Source of the DNA: CAYTET01 sp964436975
Lineage (GTDB): Bacteria > Bacillota_I > Bacilli_A > Erysipelotrichales > Erysipelotrichaceae
Reading direction: 5' to 3'
Assembly: GCA_964436975.1 (NCBI GenBank)
Contig: CAYTET010000001.1
Span: 1 to 59,532 of the forward strand
Length of the DNA: 59,532 nucleotides
The position numbers and the translations under genes are program-made. Under the pieces are notes generated by a model. It was not told where the DNA came from. It saw nothing but the letters and a program-made list of their open reading frames with translations, and searched no databases. Shown here in pieces: positions 41,948-52,213 of the stretch (the first letter of the stretch is position 1; each line of letters begins with the position of its first letter).

Positions 41948-42520
41948 ATCTGTTTTTTTATTCTGGATCAGCCGGCAATGATCAACGGCAACTATTTCAT
42001 CAACTATGGCTTTTATCCGTTCGTCGTGAGTCACAATGATGACAGTTCTATTTTTCTTTTCTTCAATGAGAATCTGTTTTAGCCGGTCCGTAGCCTGATA
42101 ATCTAAATCGTTTGTGGGCTCATCAATCAGCAAAAAACTTCCCGCATGCATAACCCCGCGCAATAAACTGATAATTCTTTGTTCGCCGCCGCTCAGTTCG
42201 GTAATCAGATGCTCCGCCAGATAAGCGGAATTCATTTTCGCAAGCAGCTGCCGGGCCCTAAGAAGATCGGCCGTTTCCGCTGATAAGGCAATGTTTTCTA
42301 ACACCGAAAACTTTTTTATCAGCATGCTGCTGCTCTGCTCGACATAAGAACAACTTATTTTCATTTCCAGCAGATTAAAATACAGCTGCTTCAGTAGCAG
42401 TATTTTGCCTGTTCCTTTATTTCCACAGATAGTGATAATCTTCTTTTCCGGCAAACAGATTTCAGCTGAATGGATTAACACTCTGCGATTAATAGTTATA
42501 TCGTTCAGATGTATCTGCAT
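41948..42520 (-). CDS. ATPase part of the first ABC fusion, degenerate Walker A
   Basis: A 191-residue ABC ATPase ending at the assembly gap. The Walker A reads CGNKGTGKILLLKQ: the Ser/Thr after the Lys, which binds Mg2+, is Ile (codon ATA). The signature ELSGGEQRIISLLRG, Walker B SFLLIDEPTNDLD and VTHDER are intact. Heterodimeric ABC transporters often have one such weak site, so this half may need the second fusion for ATP hydrolysis. It is the first gene of the operon. Confidence 0.82.
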
Positions 42521-42789
42521 AGTTACTAACCTCAGATTGTTCCTTCATTCTTCAGCCGCCGGCATGAATTCTTCTGCCTGTTTTTTAATGGATTTTCTGC
42601 TTTTAATTTAATGTTTTTAATTGGCCCTATGGGCTGTCTTGTTGTCAACAATTACTATTTCGTTGTATATTACCCGCTTGCATAATATGAGTGGCTGACT
42701 TTAGAAATAAAATCTTTCCGGGCTGGCAAACGGGCTGCTTATCCGTCATCTTGTGTTTGCTATTCTGTTCAGACCCTTTCCTGGGCTGA
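42521..42789. other. Intergenic region between the ABC operon and prfA
   Basis: It should hold the promoter of the minus-strand ABC operon. A palindrome TTGTTG-T-CAACAA lies at 42639-42651 and contains a minus-strand TTGACA, but no good -10 stands 16-18 bases further. A second small dyad (GCCC-tat-GGGC) is next to it. I see no supported gene; a 40-codon minus-strand frame with a TTG start is too weak to call. Confidence 0.5.
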
Positions 42790-42818
42790 TTGCGCAGAAA
42801 CGCTTTGGCAGTTATAAT
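42790..42818 (+). promoter_or_regulatory. Promoter of prfA-prmC
   Basis: TTGCGC (42790-42795), 17-base spacer, TATAAT (42813-42818), 32 bases before ATG 42851. Confidence 0.8.
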
Positions 42819-42850
42819 CAGTGGTGGAAAAGACAGATAGGAGTTTTATT

Positions 42851-43918
42851 ATGGACAAGATGCTGCAGCGGCTGGCCAAAATGGAGCAGCGCTACGAGGA
42901 ATTAAATAAGGCCCTGATTGAAGGTCAGGGTTTAAGTGATAACCGGGCTTATGCCAAATTAACCCGGGAGTTATCCATGCTCAAAGGACCGGTCGATACT
43001 TACCGGCAGCTGCTGAAGGTTATTGAGCAGATTAAAGCTGACGAGGAGATGCTGGCTGATCCGGACTTGAAGGAAATGGCCCAGGCTGATCTGGAAGAGC
43101 TCAGGCAGAAGCAGCAGGATCTGATTGACCGGCTGCAGGTCATGTTGATTTCCAAGGATCCCAACGATGACTGCAGCGCCATTGTGGAAATCAGAGGCGC
43201 TGTCGGCGGCGATGAAGGCAACCTGTTTGCCGGTGACCTGTACCGCATGTATACCCGCTATGCCGAGGCCAAGGGATTCAAGACGGAATTATATCAGGCT
43301 GAAGACGGAGCGGCCGGCGGCTTTTCGCTGGTCAGTTTCGGTGTTAAAGGCAATGGCGCCTACCGGCAGCTTAAATTTGAATCCGGGGCTCACCGGGTGC
43401 AGCGGGTTCCGAAGACTGAATCGGCCGGCCGCATTCATACTTCCACAGCCACGGTTCTGGTTATGCCAGATGTTGAAGATCCGGATATTGAAATCAAGCC
43501 GGAAGATCTAACCATTGAAACCCACCGCTCCTCCGGAGCCGGCGGCCAGCATATCAATAAGACTGATTCAGCCGTCCGGATTACCTATCTGCCTTACAAC
43601 ATTGTTGTCAACTGCCAGGACGGCCGCAACCAGATTCAGAATAAGGAACAGGCTATGCGCGTCTTGACCGCCCGGGTCTATGATGAGTTCCACCGCCGCC
43701 AGGAAAATGAAAAGGGCGCTGTCCGGCGCTCAAAGATTGGCACCGGCGAACGGTCTGAAAAGATCCGCACCTATAATTATCCCCAAAACCGGGTGACCGA
43801 TCACCGGATCGGTCTGACCATCCAGCAGCTGGACCGGATTATGGAAGGCAAGCTGGATGATATCATTGACGCCCTGCAGAAAGCCGATGAGCAGGCCAAG
43901 ATTGCCGGAGAAGAATAA
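42851..43918 (+). CDS. prfA: Peptide chain release factor 1
   Basis: A 355-residue factor that ends translation at UAA and UAG. The catalytic loop is SSGAGGQHINKTDS with GGQ near residues 231-233, and RVQRVPKTESAGRIHTSTA precedes it. In the stop-codon recognition part of RF1 one expects PxT, where VPKTES fits the family. ATG 42851 has AGGAG 8 bases upstream; an ATG at 42821 would lie at the promoter. prmC follows directly. Confidence 0.97.
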   Translation: MDKMLQRLAKMEQRYEELNKALIEGQGLSDNRAYAKLTRELSMLKGPVDTYRQLLKVIEQIKADEEMLADPDLKEMAQADLEELRQKQQDLIDRLQVMLISKDPNDDCSAIVEIRGAVGGDEGNLFAGDLYRMYTRYAEAKGFKTELYQAEDGAAGGFSLVSFGVKGNGAYRQLKFESGAHRVQRVPKTESAGRIHTSTATVLVMPDVEDPDIEIKPEDLTIETHRSSGAGGQHINKTDSAVRITYLPYNIVVNCQDGRNQIQNKEQAMRVLTARVYDEFHRRQENEKGAVRRSKIGTGERSEKIRTYNYPQNRVTDHRIGLTIQQLDRIMEGKLDDIIDALQKADEQAKIAGEE

Positions 43919-44773
43919 ATGGCTTCTTACCGCAATGTCCTGAAAAAGGCCCGCCAGCTATGCGAACAGGCCGGCATCGGAAGTCAGGCTCCCCAGATTC
44001 TGCTGCTTGAAAAGACCAATATGGATAATACCAGTCTCTATCTGCACTATGAAGACGAGATGCCCCAGCCGGCATATGATGCTTACCAGGCTGATCTGGC
44101 CAAACTGTTAGACGGCCAGCCTTTGGCGTACGTATTAGGCTTTCAGTGGTTTTACGGCTACAAGATGGCCGTCACCAAAGATGTACTGATTCCCCGCTAT
44201 GAAACAGAAGAGTTGGTGGCTAATGTATTGGCTGATATCGATCTGTTCTTTGCCGGCCGCAAGCATCTGACAGTGGCCGATGTGGCTACCGGCAGCGGTA
44301 ACATTGCCCTGGCCCTGGTCAAGGAAGAGCCCAAGATAAAAATGTATGCCACCGACATCAGCACCAAGGCCCTTAATGTGGCTAAAGCCAATGCGGCCAG
44401 TCTGCAGTGCCATGTCACCTTTTATAAGGGCAGCATGCTCAAGCCGCTGATTGATCATAATGTCCGCCTGGATGTTTTAGTATGCAACCCGCCCTACATC
44501 CCCAGCAGGCAGGATATTGATAATTCCGTCCGGGATTATGAACCGCATGTGGCCTTATTCGGCGGTGATGACGGACTGCGCTTCTACCGTCTGGTCATGA
44601 GCAGCGCCCTTAAGGTAATTAAAAACAAGTCTTTTCTGGCCTTTGAAATCGGCTATGACGAAGCCGCTTCTTTACTGGCAATGGCCAGACAGTATTTCCC
44701 GTCCGACCGCAGTGTGATCATCAAGGACATCAACGGCAAAGACCGGATGCTGTTTATTTATCATAATCTGTAA
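43919..44773 (+). CDS. prmC: Release-factor glutamine methyltransferase
   Basis: It methylates the Gln of the GGQ motif in release factors. The 284-residue protein has VLGFQWFYGYKMAVTKDVLI (N-terminal docking part with the family PRxET motif following as IPRYETEEL), the SAM loop VADVATGSGNIALAL and the substrate motif VCNPPYIPSRQD near residue 189. Its ATG follows the prfA TAA at once, so the pair is coupled, as in most bacteria. Confidence 0.96.
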   Translation: MASYRNVLKKARQLCEQAGIGSQAPQILLLEKTNMDNTSLYLHYEDEMPQPAYDAYQADLAKLLDGQPLAYVLGFQWFYGYKMAVTKDVLIPRYETEELVANVLADIDLFFAGRKHLTVADVATGSGNIALALVKEEPKIKMYATDISTKALNVAKANAASLQCHVTFYKGSMLKPLIDHNVRLDVLVCNPPYIPSRQDIDNSVRDYEPHVALFGGDDGLRFYRLVMSSALKVIKNKSFLAFEIGYDEAASLLAMARQYFPSDRSVIIKDINGKDRMLFIYHNL

Positions 44774-44954
44774 GATGCTGTATCTGTCACCTGACTGTTA
44801 TCCGGCCGTTATAAAGCGTTACCTGAAAAGGGGCGTTTTTTTATCATTCCCGAATCTATAAATCGGCTGAATGAAATTCTGAATATGACTGAATGATAAT
44901 ATAGTGTAGCGGACTGTAAGAAGTTTTCTGCATACCGGCAGATAATCCGGGACA

Positions 44955-44993
44955 TAAAAATCCCTTCCAAGCTTAAGTCAGTTCGGAAGGGAT
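44955..44993 (-). terminator. Terminator of the surface-protein gene
   Basis: ATCCCTTCC (44960-44968) pairs with GGAAGGGAT (44985-44993); on the minus strand TTTTTATG follows. It lies 18 bases after the surface-protein stop. Confidence 0.85.
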
Positions 44994-45010
44994 ATCCAAT
45001 CAAATATGAT

Positions 45011-48000
45011 CTATGCGGCAGCGTTCAGATTTTTCTTTTTACGGGCAATAACAATGACCGTGATCAAACCGGTACACGCCAGGGACAGTAATGCCGTCCA
45101 CAACAAAAGGTTACTGGTATCGCCCGTATTCGGACCGGCCGGGTCAGCCGGTGAAACCGCATCATTGGGCCGTTTGTAGACATTGGTAAAGAGAAGTTTT
45201 TCCGCGTCATTTCCTGCTTTGAGGTAACTTGCCTCTGCCACAAGCTGATGCTTGTCATTTTCCGTTACCGTTATTGTCATTGTCACTGCATCGGTATCAT
45301 AAATGTAGTCGGGATTATCCTCCGCCGTTTCGCTGATAGTGTATTTGTACACGCCCTCACGGTTGAAGATCATGGAACCGATGGATGCTTCGCCGGCGCC
45401 TGTAATGGTCACGGTGTCATTTTCAGGCATCGGAGCCTCAGCGGTATCAGCGGTTATGACAAACACAAAGTCCTGTTCATTCTGCGGGGTTCCGCCGGTA
45501 ATCTCTTTTGTGACAACCGGTGTAGAGCTGGCGGAAGTGATAATTGCCCACTGGGCATAAAGGGTTATCTTTCCACCGTTTTCACTTGTGAGATTTTTGA
45601 CCTGCTGGTTATTGACATAGCTTGTTCCTGTGCCGTCGGCTTGGGTGTTCCAGCTGACAAAATAGTAACCATCCAGAGCGTATCCGTCTGTTGCTATATT
45701 GCCCGGAGTGCCCCAGACATGGTGGGTATCGGCTGTACTGCCGGTAAACTCAGTGCCTGTCCCGCTGAGCAGCTTGCCGTCAGCGGCAGCTAAGTCATTT
45801 CCGCTCATGTCTTTATTGTAGGCGGCGTTATTGTCGTAGGTAATATCATACTCATGAGGATTCCACTGGGCGTACAAATCAATATTACCGTTGGCCGTGG
45901 TTGTATCGTTGTGTATCGCTGCCTCATCCGCATAGTCGGTGCCGCTGCCGTCTGACTTGGTATTCCAGCCGGTAAAGTCATAGCCGGTCAGATCTAAGTC
46001 GCTCTTTGTCAGATTTGCCGCGGCAGCGTCATAATCAAAGCTCTGGGTTGAGCCGTTCATGCCGCTTGCGCTGGTTGGAACGCCAGATAAATCCGTTCCG
46101 TTAACATCTTCACCGTTTTCGTGGAAGGTGACGGTATACGTTATGGGGGTCCAGACCGCATACAGCGTCGTGTCGGGGATCAGCGTGCCGGTGGCGAAGG
46201 TATCGCCCTTGCCATAGATGACGGCATCCGGATCCGTGGGATCAGGGGTCGTGCTCCAGCCGGTAAGGGTATATCCCACCCGGGTAAGCGTCCCGCTGCC
46301 CGCAACGGTAACTTCATCGGTCTTGGCAGCGGTGCCGTCTTCACTTGTCGACGGATAGTAGTTTGTGCTGTCCGCAGGCGCTGTGCCCAGCGTGTCTGCT
46401 GTCGGCTTCTTGCCGTTTGCGTTATAGTCTTCGTTGGTATCGTAGATCACATTGGTGCAGGAGATAATGGTGAAGGTTTTGGTGATGATGCCCTCGCTGC
46501 CGTCCGCGTTAAAATATCCGTCCGGCAAAGTGGCCGAGGCCGTGGTAGTACCGCTATTGACCGTGGTAACCTTGGCGGTCTTGTCGTCATTTCCCGTCAG
46601 AGTGGCCACAGTGGCATCCTCCGGGTCATTCCAGATGCTCACATCGTTGATAGTGTCAGGCCAGTTGCCCGGTTTTTCGGCGGCAATGGTCACAGTAGAA
46701 GTGGTTCCCGTATGTTCGCTCACTGTGGGAATGTTAAACGGCCGGATTGTCGCCAGGCCCGCCGCCACACCGCTCATGGTGAATCCGTCAGTCTTGGTGT
46801 AGTCCGATGTAAACGTGAATGTGCCTGTATTCAGATTCTGCCGGTGGAACCATGACTCATCGTCAGTGTGTTCGGCCGCCGTAACACCGGTGGCTGCATA
46901 CTGGGTCACAAGCTGCTCTCCGGCCGGCAAAGACACGATCTTTACTTCCCAAACGCCGTCATGCGGCATCAGCAGTGTAAACTCACCGTTAGCGTTTGTC
47001 ACATTGGCCGTATATCCGTCACCCTGCGCAATTACTTTCCCCGCCGGGTCGACCAGAGACACTGCCAGACCATCATACAGCGTGTCAGTGCCGTCATATA
47101 TAGAATCGTAATCTGTCTCGTGCCAGGCATAACCTGTCAGAGTCATATCTTCAAGCACATAATGCAGGGCGTTAGTTGTTCCTCCGGCATTGGAAAACCA
47201 CAGGCTGTTCGAATTATTGACGTACTTGTAATTGACCTTGGTGGACAGGGTCGTCTCCTGCTCTCCCACTTCAGCCTTACGGTCATGGAGCACAAAACTC
47301 ATGTGCACAACGGCATAGCCTTTTTTAATGAATCGGGGGATCATGATCTTGATCATTGTGGCGTTTCTGAGATCGGCAGTATTCGTGCCGTCCCACTGGT
47401 AATATTTTGAAGTGTCCTCTGCGGGCACGTCATTTTCGTCATGTGTGATACCGTTAGTGCTCGGATTGGCGACGGTGGTATACCAGATGGTATAGCCATC
47501 CGCCCCTTCCGGTACCACACTGTCCAGCTCCGAAGCATCCAGGCCGACCAAGTCCAGTGAATAAGCATTGGTATAACTATCGCCGCCATTGGGATCGGTG
47601 TTTGTATTTCCCTGCTTTGGAACCTCCACATAGGCCACCCAGTCGCTTGTATCCGAGTTCTCCGGACCGCTGAATATGATATCGGCGCCAAACAGTGCGT
47701 CACTGTCCGCCGCCATGATGTCATGGCTGTATACCTTCTGCGAGTACTGATAGGGCCGCGTAGCTGTCGCTATGGTGCGCAGGCCGGTGGCGTTAAATGC
47801 GGTAATAGTCTTAGTCGTGCTCAGTGTTTTCATGATCATCGTAGCCACGGTCTTGGTATCATCCGTGGTCTTAGCCGGAGCTTCACTGTTCTGGTCATTG
47901 CGGAACTGGACTCCGTATGGCGCGTTGTCCGTAGTGTTGCCGGTGTACAGGTAAAAGTAATAGCCCCGTTCGATCACCTGATCCAACGTGTTATAATCCA

Positions 48001-48727
48001 CGTTTTCTGACCGGTCATACGGCAGATCGCACCACACCTCCGTCACCGGTACAGTATCCTGTCTTACCTTGGCATCATAATTTGTGAACAGCACAAAACT
48101 GATGCTGCCATCTACTTCGCCCATCATACTGTACCTTACATCGGTTTTGAGATAATTAACTACCAGATAGCCGTAATCCCGGCTTCCGGAGTAACCTGTA
48201 CCGGTGCCCGCCGGAACATAAAAGGCCTCCAGCGGGATATTGGTACTCTCTCCTGTCTCCCAGTTGTATTCTGTGGTGTACACGCCGGCCGTCAGATCCG
48301 GAACAAAGTCGCTGTCTATCTTAAAGTAAAACACCGGCTGCACAATAAAGGATCCTGTCGGTGTGTAACCATCGGCAACAGTCGCAAAATTGAAGTCAGC
48401 AGCAAAGGAACTGCCCTGCGCCGTGCCGGTATCGGCGTTTTCATAGCTGATACCACAGTACAAATTGCTATATGTCAGAGACCGGGTAGGGATGTTCAGT
48501 TTTTTGCTGGCGCCCTCCGCCGCAAAACTGCCGTACTCTGTGCCGAAAATATCAGTTGCGGAAACTGTGGCCTTGGCATAAAGCTGGTCATAAGAGTCTC
48601 CTCCAATGATCTTTCCACTGATTGGATAAACAGCAGGAAGTGCATTTCTGCACAGATCGATGGTAGGCCGTGCCCCGCTGTCTATTCCGGTAAACGTGAC
48701 CTTCAGACTGGTCAGGTATTCCCCGTC
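45011..48727 (-). CDS. Giant cell-wall-anchored surface protein, C-terminal part
   Basis: The frame is open from the assembly gap edge (48727) to the stop, 1238 residues. In order it has a beta-rich stalk, an SdrD-like domain (GYAWHETDYDSIYDGTDTLY, about 47130-46870), three InlB-type B repeats ending LYAVWTP, LYAQWNP and LYAQWAI (about 46460-45540), a streptococcal FctA-like isopeptide pilin domain (KYTISETAEDNPDYIYDTDA then LLFTNVYKRP), and the sorting signal GPNTGDT, a membrane helix and ARKKKN. PNTGD is an LPxTG variant. An ATG-less TTG at 48463 is not a true start, because the frame continues upstream. Confidence 0.85.
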   Translation of the reverse strand, partial: DGEYLTSLKVTFTGIDSGARPTIDLCRNALPAVYPISGKIIGGDSYDQLYAKATVSATDIFGTEYGSFAAEGASKKLNIPTRSLTYSNLYCGISYENADTGTAQGSSFAADFNFATVADGYTPTGSFIVQPVFYFKIDSDFVPDLTAGVYTTEYNWETGESTNIPLEAFYVPAGTGTGYSGSRDYGYLVVNYLKTDVRYSMMGEVDGSISFVLFTNYDAKVRQDTVPVTEVWCDLPYDRSENVDYNTLDQVIERGYYFYLYTGNTTDNAPYGVQFRNDQNSEAPAKTTDDTKTVATMIMKTLSTTKTITAFNATGLRTIATATRPYQYSQKVYSHDIMAADSDALFGADIIFSGPENSDTSDWVAYVEVPKQGNTNTDPNGGDSYTNAYSLDLVGLDASELDSVVPEGADGYTIWYTTVANPSTNGITHDENDVPAEDTSKYYQWDGTNTADLRNATMIKIMIPRFIKKGYAVVHMSFVLHDRKAEVGEQETTLSTKVNYKYVNNSNSLWFSNAGGTTNALHYVLEDMTLTGYAWHETDYDSIYDGTDTLYDGLAVSLVDPAGKVIAQGDGYTANVTNANGEFTLLMPHDGVWEVKIVSLPAGEQLVTQYAATGVTAAEHTDDESWFHRQNLNTGTFTFTSDYTKTDGFTMSGVAAGLATIRPFNIPTVSEHTGTTSTVTIAAEKPGNWPDTINDVSIWNDPEDATVATLTGNDDKTAKVTTVNSGTTTASATLPDGYFNADGSEGIITKTFTIISCTNVIYDTNEDYNANGKKPTADTLGTAPADSTNYYPSTSEDGTAAKTDEVTVAGSGTLTRVGYTLTGWSTTPDPTDPDAVIYGKGDTFATGTLIPDTTLYAVWTPITYTVTFHENGEDVNGTDLSGVPTSASGMNGSTQSFDYDAAAANLTKSDLDLTGYDFTGWNTKSDGSGTDYADEAAIHNDTTTANGNIDLYAQWNPHEYDITYDNNAAYNKDMSGNDLAAADGKLLSGTGTEFTGSTADTHHVWGTPGNIATDGYALDGYYFVSWNTQADGTGTSYVNNQQVKNLTSENGGKITLYAQWAIITSASSTPVVTKEITGGTPQNEQDFVFVITADTAEAPMPENDTVTITGAGEASIGSMIFNREGVYKYTISETAEDNPDYIYDTDAVTMTITVTENDKHQLVAEASYLKAGNDAEKLLFTNVYKRPNDAVSPADPAGPNTGDTSNLLLWTALLSLACTGLITVIVIARKKKNLNAAA

Positions 48728-48748
48728 NNNNNNNNNNNNNNNNNNNNN
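48728..48748. other. Assembly gap (21 N) inside the surface-protein gene
   Basis: A run of 21 N. The minus-strand frames on both sides belong to the same protein; the drawn length shifts the frame and creates a false stop just after the gap. Confidence 0.98.
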
Positions 48749-51700
48749 TTAATTCCGCTGGCCTCACTGTCGTTGTGGCTGGTGGGGGAATGGCTGTATG
48801 TCTGCGCCTCGGTTTTTTTGTTGGTAGTATAGGTCACGGTAAAAGGTGCCCGTAAGGTTGTATTATCGTTGGATTTTATAAAAGAGAGAAACGTCGTCAG
48901 AGCCAGCAGCTCCGGATCAGTGTCAGTGAAGTCCACGGTCATAGTTTTACTGTCTATAGCCCAACTGGTCCCGTTGGTCCTGAGCTCAGCCAGAGTATAG
49001 TATCCTGTCCCCTCGTGGAAGAAGACGTCATACTTGGTCCAGACGGCGCTTTTAGCCGTCATAGCCGTGCCGAGAACAAAGGAGACGCTCTTTCCGGCGG
49101 CTGTTGTAACATGTGTTTCGGTCGCACTGTGGTCTTCGTACTTGCACTCCACTGCCACGGTTAACGGCAGGCTCACCGGCAGATCGGCGGCCGCTGCTGT
49201 GCCGATCAGCTCATCATAGTTGAGATAACCCGGCATTATCTTCTGGGCAAAAAGTCCAAAGGTCGTCTTGCTGCTGACCGTGGACAGCTTGCAGCTGTTG
49301 ATCCCGGTGATTCTGAGATACAGTTTGGTGGCGTATGCGCTGCCATTGTCGGCAAAGGCGGCCGCCAGATCATAGTAGCGATAGGCATTTGAATAATAAC
49401 TTCCTGTATCCCAATAGTATACTGACGGATCCGTTATCTGAATGACGTTTCCCTTTTCATCCGCGTAGGCAATAGGAACATACGCCGGAGATGAATAGGC
49501 ATACTTCAGCGCGTCTGTCATCTCCACGGCATCCCCTGATACCACCACCACCGGATAATTAGTATCGTCATAGACCATCATATCGTTCTCGATGGTACAG
49601 GTGAACCTGGCAATCTGTTTGGCATTCTCCAAAGAATAGATCGACGAACCGTCATTCACCGATACCTTGGTTGACGATAAGTCATTGGCGTACACCGTGT
49701 AATTGTCATATGTCTCGGTCAGCGTTACGTAGCTTGTAGCGGTCACTTCCTTAACCTGGTCGGAGCTGGCGGTGACTTTGATGGACGCTTTGTATTTGTC
49801 CGGAATCTCGTCGGTGCCGCTGAGTTTTCCGGCAACGGTATTAGACTTGCTGCGGTAGATCGCATCAAACAGTTTTTCGGCATTGTTGCGGCCTAAAACA
49901 TCGCCATAAGTCAAAACTATCTTAGATATGTATACATGGTCGGAAAGATTAAAAGCCGCTACACCGTCCAGACAGCCACCCATGTCAATATAAGTCTTGT
50001 TATCATAGGAATAATCCTTTGTGGTTTTTTCTCCGGCATCGTCAATGGTGGTGACCGTTACCGTCATCAGATCCGGGTAACTATCCGGAATGCTGAAGTT
50101 CCATCCGCCATTATGCAGTGCTATCGGGCTGTATGCCTCCTCATACTCATAGGTGACCTTTAAATTGCTGTGCATTCCATTGCCGTTCTGGGGCGTGCCC
50201 ATGATAATGGTAGGTACGGGGCGGCTTCCATAATTGAAGGAGTACGAAGAAGAGACAATTTTATATGTCCCGCTGTCAGTGCCCTGTTTGCAGGTAATAT
50301 TGCTTGAGCTCGAAACGCTCAGTGTCAGATTGTCCGTAGCTGCGTTTTTATAGTTGTAGACCCAGGTATCTCCGGATGCGGTACCGGTACCCTGTTTTCC
50401 GTCCAGTGCATCCCAGGTAAGGGAAGACGCCGATGCTCCTTTCAGCGTCACTGTGGTGCCCATGGCGGCCGGCGTTCCGCTCAGCGTGCCGGTAGAAGCA
50501 ATATCTATATACCATTCAGTTCCATACTGGCAGAGTACCGGCGAGACCAGTGTGAACGTCCCCGCCTGCTCCATCGTCTCATAAACAGTGTTACCGGAAT
50601 TTTTCTTTAAACAGTCGCCGGCCAGAGCTGCTCCGTCAAGCGTAAAAGTATATGTGCAGTCGGTATTGTTTCTGCTCATATAAGCGGATCCCGCCGTAGT
50701 TACCTTAATCGGCTTGCCAGTACTGTCCGGCGTGAAATACAGAGTCGCCGATGGAGAAGTTAACGTATTTCTGATAGCCAGGGGAATTATAAATGACAGG
50801 GTCTTTCCCACGCATCCCTCCGTCTTATGGGTAACGGCAATAAGGTTTCCACCCACACCATCTATGCCGGTATCATGCTGCAGCAGCGTCGTACCGCTGT
50901 GGGCGGCATAAATCATATCCGGCGTGTCAACAATGTCTTTGTCATACTGGGTCAGGNNNNNNNNNNTGGTATAGGTGGGTGCGGTGACGTCGCACAGGGT
51001 GAATGACTTGGCAGTGCTGACGTCGTTCACTGACAGGACCATTTCGAAAGCGAGGTCCGTCCCAGCCACCGCATTGTTCAGGATTTCGGCAGCGTTTTGA
51101 TGTATGCTGACCGTCGCCGAAACAGAGGGGACGACCTGGCCGTCCAAAACATTCAGTGTATATACATTGCCGGCCGCAGTCTGCGTATAGACAGCAGCTC
51201 CGCCGGCCAGCACGCTGGCAAGATCCACGGGCCATGAACTGTCATTTATTGTGTAGCCCAGCGGCAGAGTGATAATCAGTTTACGTCCGCTTGTAACAGA
51301 CGACGGATACACCCCGTATATATCGATCAGAAAATCCTGGGAACCGGATTTGCCGATCTCATAGTTGTCGCAGTTTATACCGTCTGCCGAAGTCAAAACT
51401 CCTCCTCCGGTTGTATTGACGCGAATATAGGATTCGCCCATACTGGTGCGAAGCTCATCATCAGTCAATGGAGCATCGGACTGCCGTATCGGCGTGTAGG
51501 AAGTGAGATTTTCTTTTCCTTCGCTTGCCGGCTGGTCGGGCAGGACCCCATAACCGGGGATGCTCTTTGAGTTGCCGAGCCGGCTGGCGGTGTCCGCCAG
51601 TGCCGTGATGTTTGCTAAAGAATTGGTGAGTTTGTCCGGCGCGGTTACAGCGGTAATGGCATTATTATTGCTCCCCGCCGCCTTGGCATTGACCGGAACT

Positions 51701-51777
51701 ACTCCGAGGGTCATAATCATGCACAGTAAAATTGCCAAAAAGCGTTTGGGCATACTGTGTTTTGCCTTAATATTCAT
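48749..51777 (-). CDS. Giant cell-wall-anchored surface protein, N-terminal part
   Basis: About 1010 residues up to the gap. It starts with a signal peptide (basic MNIKAKHSMPKR, then a hydrophobic core, cleavage after VNAKAAG) and goes on as a Ser/Thr/Gly/Tyr-rich beta-type exported region with few Cys. A 10-base gap (50957-50966) lies near residue 272. AAAGGA precedes ATG 51777. With the C-terminal part the protein would be about 2250 residues, a likely adhesin or pilin-like factor. No sortase is in the window. I recognise no known domain in this half. Confidence 0.82.
50957..50966. other. Assembly gap (10 N) inside the surface-protein gene
   Basis: Ten N within the N-terminal half. The frame stays open across it as drawn. 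Confidence 0.98.
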
Positions 51778-52180
51778 GTTACAAAAATTCCTTTCTTTCT
51801 TGAATTTTTTATCCTAAAAGGCAGCACCGTGCTGGTCCCACCTATTTTTCTGGGCGCAGACTTTCTGCTTTTAACTTACTTTGACTGCCCATGTTGCATT
51901 ATTGAATGGTAATGTATGGCACCGCTGTTCTCATGCGCCGGAAAGAGTCGATAAAAAATAACCGCTCAAAAATTATCTTTGCCGAGCACGAAGGGCGTGT
52001 GCCAATGCGCCATCACCCTGCTCACCTCTTTAATCTGATTAAATTCTAATAATCAGGGAGAAAAAATCTCACGTCATGTTGTAATCAGTTATTTTTATGT
52101 TGTAAATAGTACATCTATGATGCCTAAATCCGGCGGAATGCCCATACAGAGGCTGTAACGGGTAATCAGGCCGGTCCAAC
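51778..52180 (-). other. Long untranslated leader of the surface-protein gene
   Basis: About 400 bases with no supported gene on either strand. The minus strand has several short dyads, for example CAGCAC next to GGTGCTG just before the SD region. I compared it by eye with c-di-GMP, fluoride and c-di-AMP riboswitch patterns and could not assign a class. A possible weak promoter (TTTACA near 52100) is the only promoter sign I see. Confidence 0.4.
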
Positions 52181-52213
52181 AAAAAATCGTCATGTTCGCA
52201 GAGGAAATGACGA
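52181..52213 (-). terminator. Terminator-like hairpin upstream of the surface-protein leader
   Basis: TCGTCAT (52187-52193) pairs with ATGACGA (52207-52213); the minus strand continues with six T. It may be a second stop for the upstream operon, or an attenuator if transcription starts further up. Confidence 0.65.

Noticed and set aside
42541..42660. A 40-codon minus-strand frame with a TTG start before the ABC operon, as a possible exported peptide
   Set aside because: There is no SD, two stops stand directly upstream, the composition is Lys/Arg-rich without a leader pattern, and it covers a likely promoter palindrome.
44809..45003. A 64-codon minus-strand frame between prmC and the surface gene
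   Set aside because: It covers the terminator hairpin of the surface gene and has no SD.
45248..47410. Several plus-strand frames of 90-240 codons opposite the surface protein
   Set aside because: They are antisense to the InlB-repeat and stalk region, have no SD and show no protein-like composition.
51778..52080. A c-di-GMP, fluoride or c-di-AMP riboswitch in the surface-protein leader
   Set aside because: Short stretches look similar, but I could not trace the conserved core of any of these classes.
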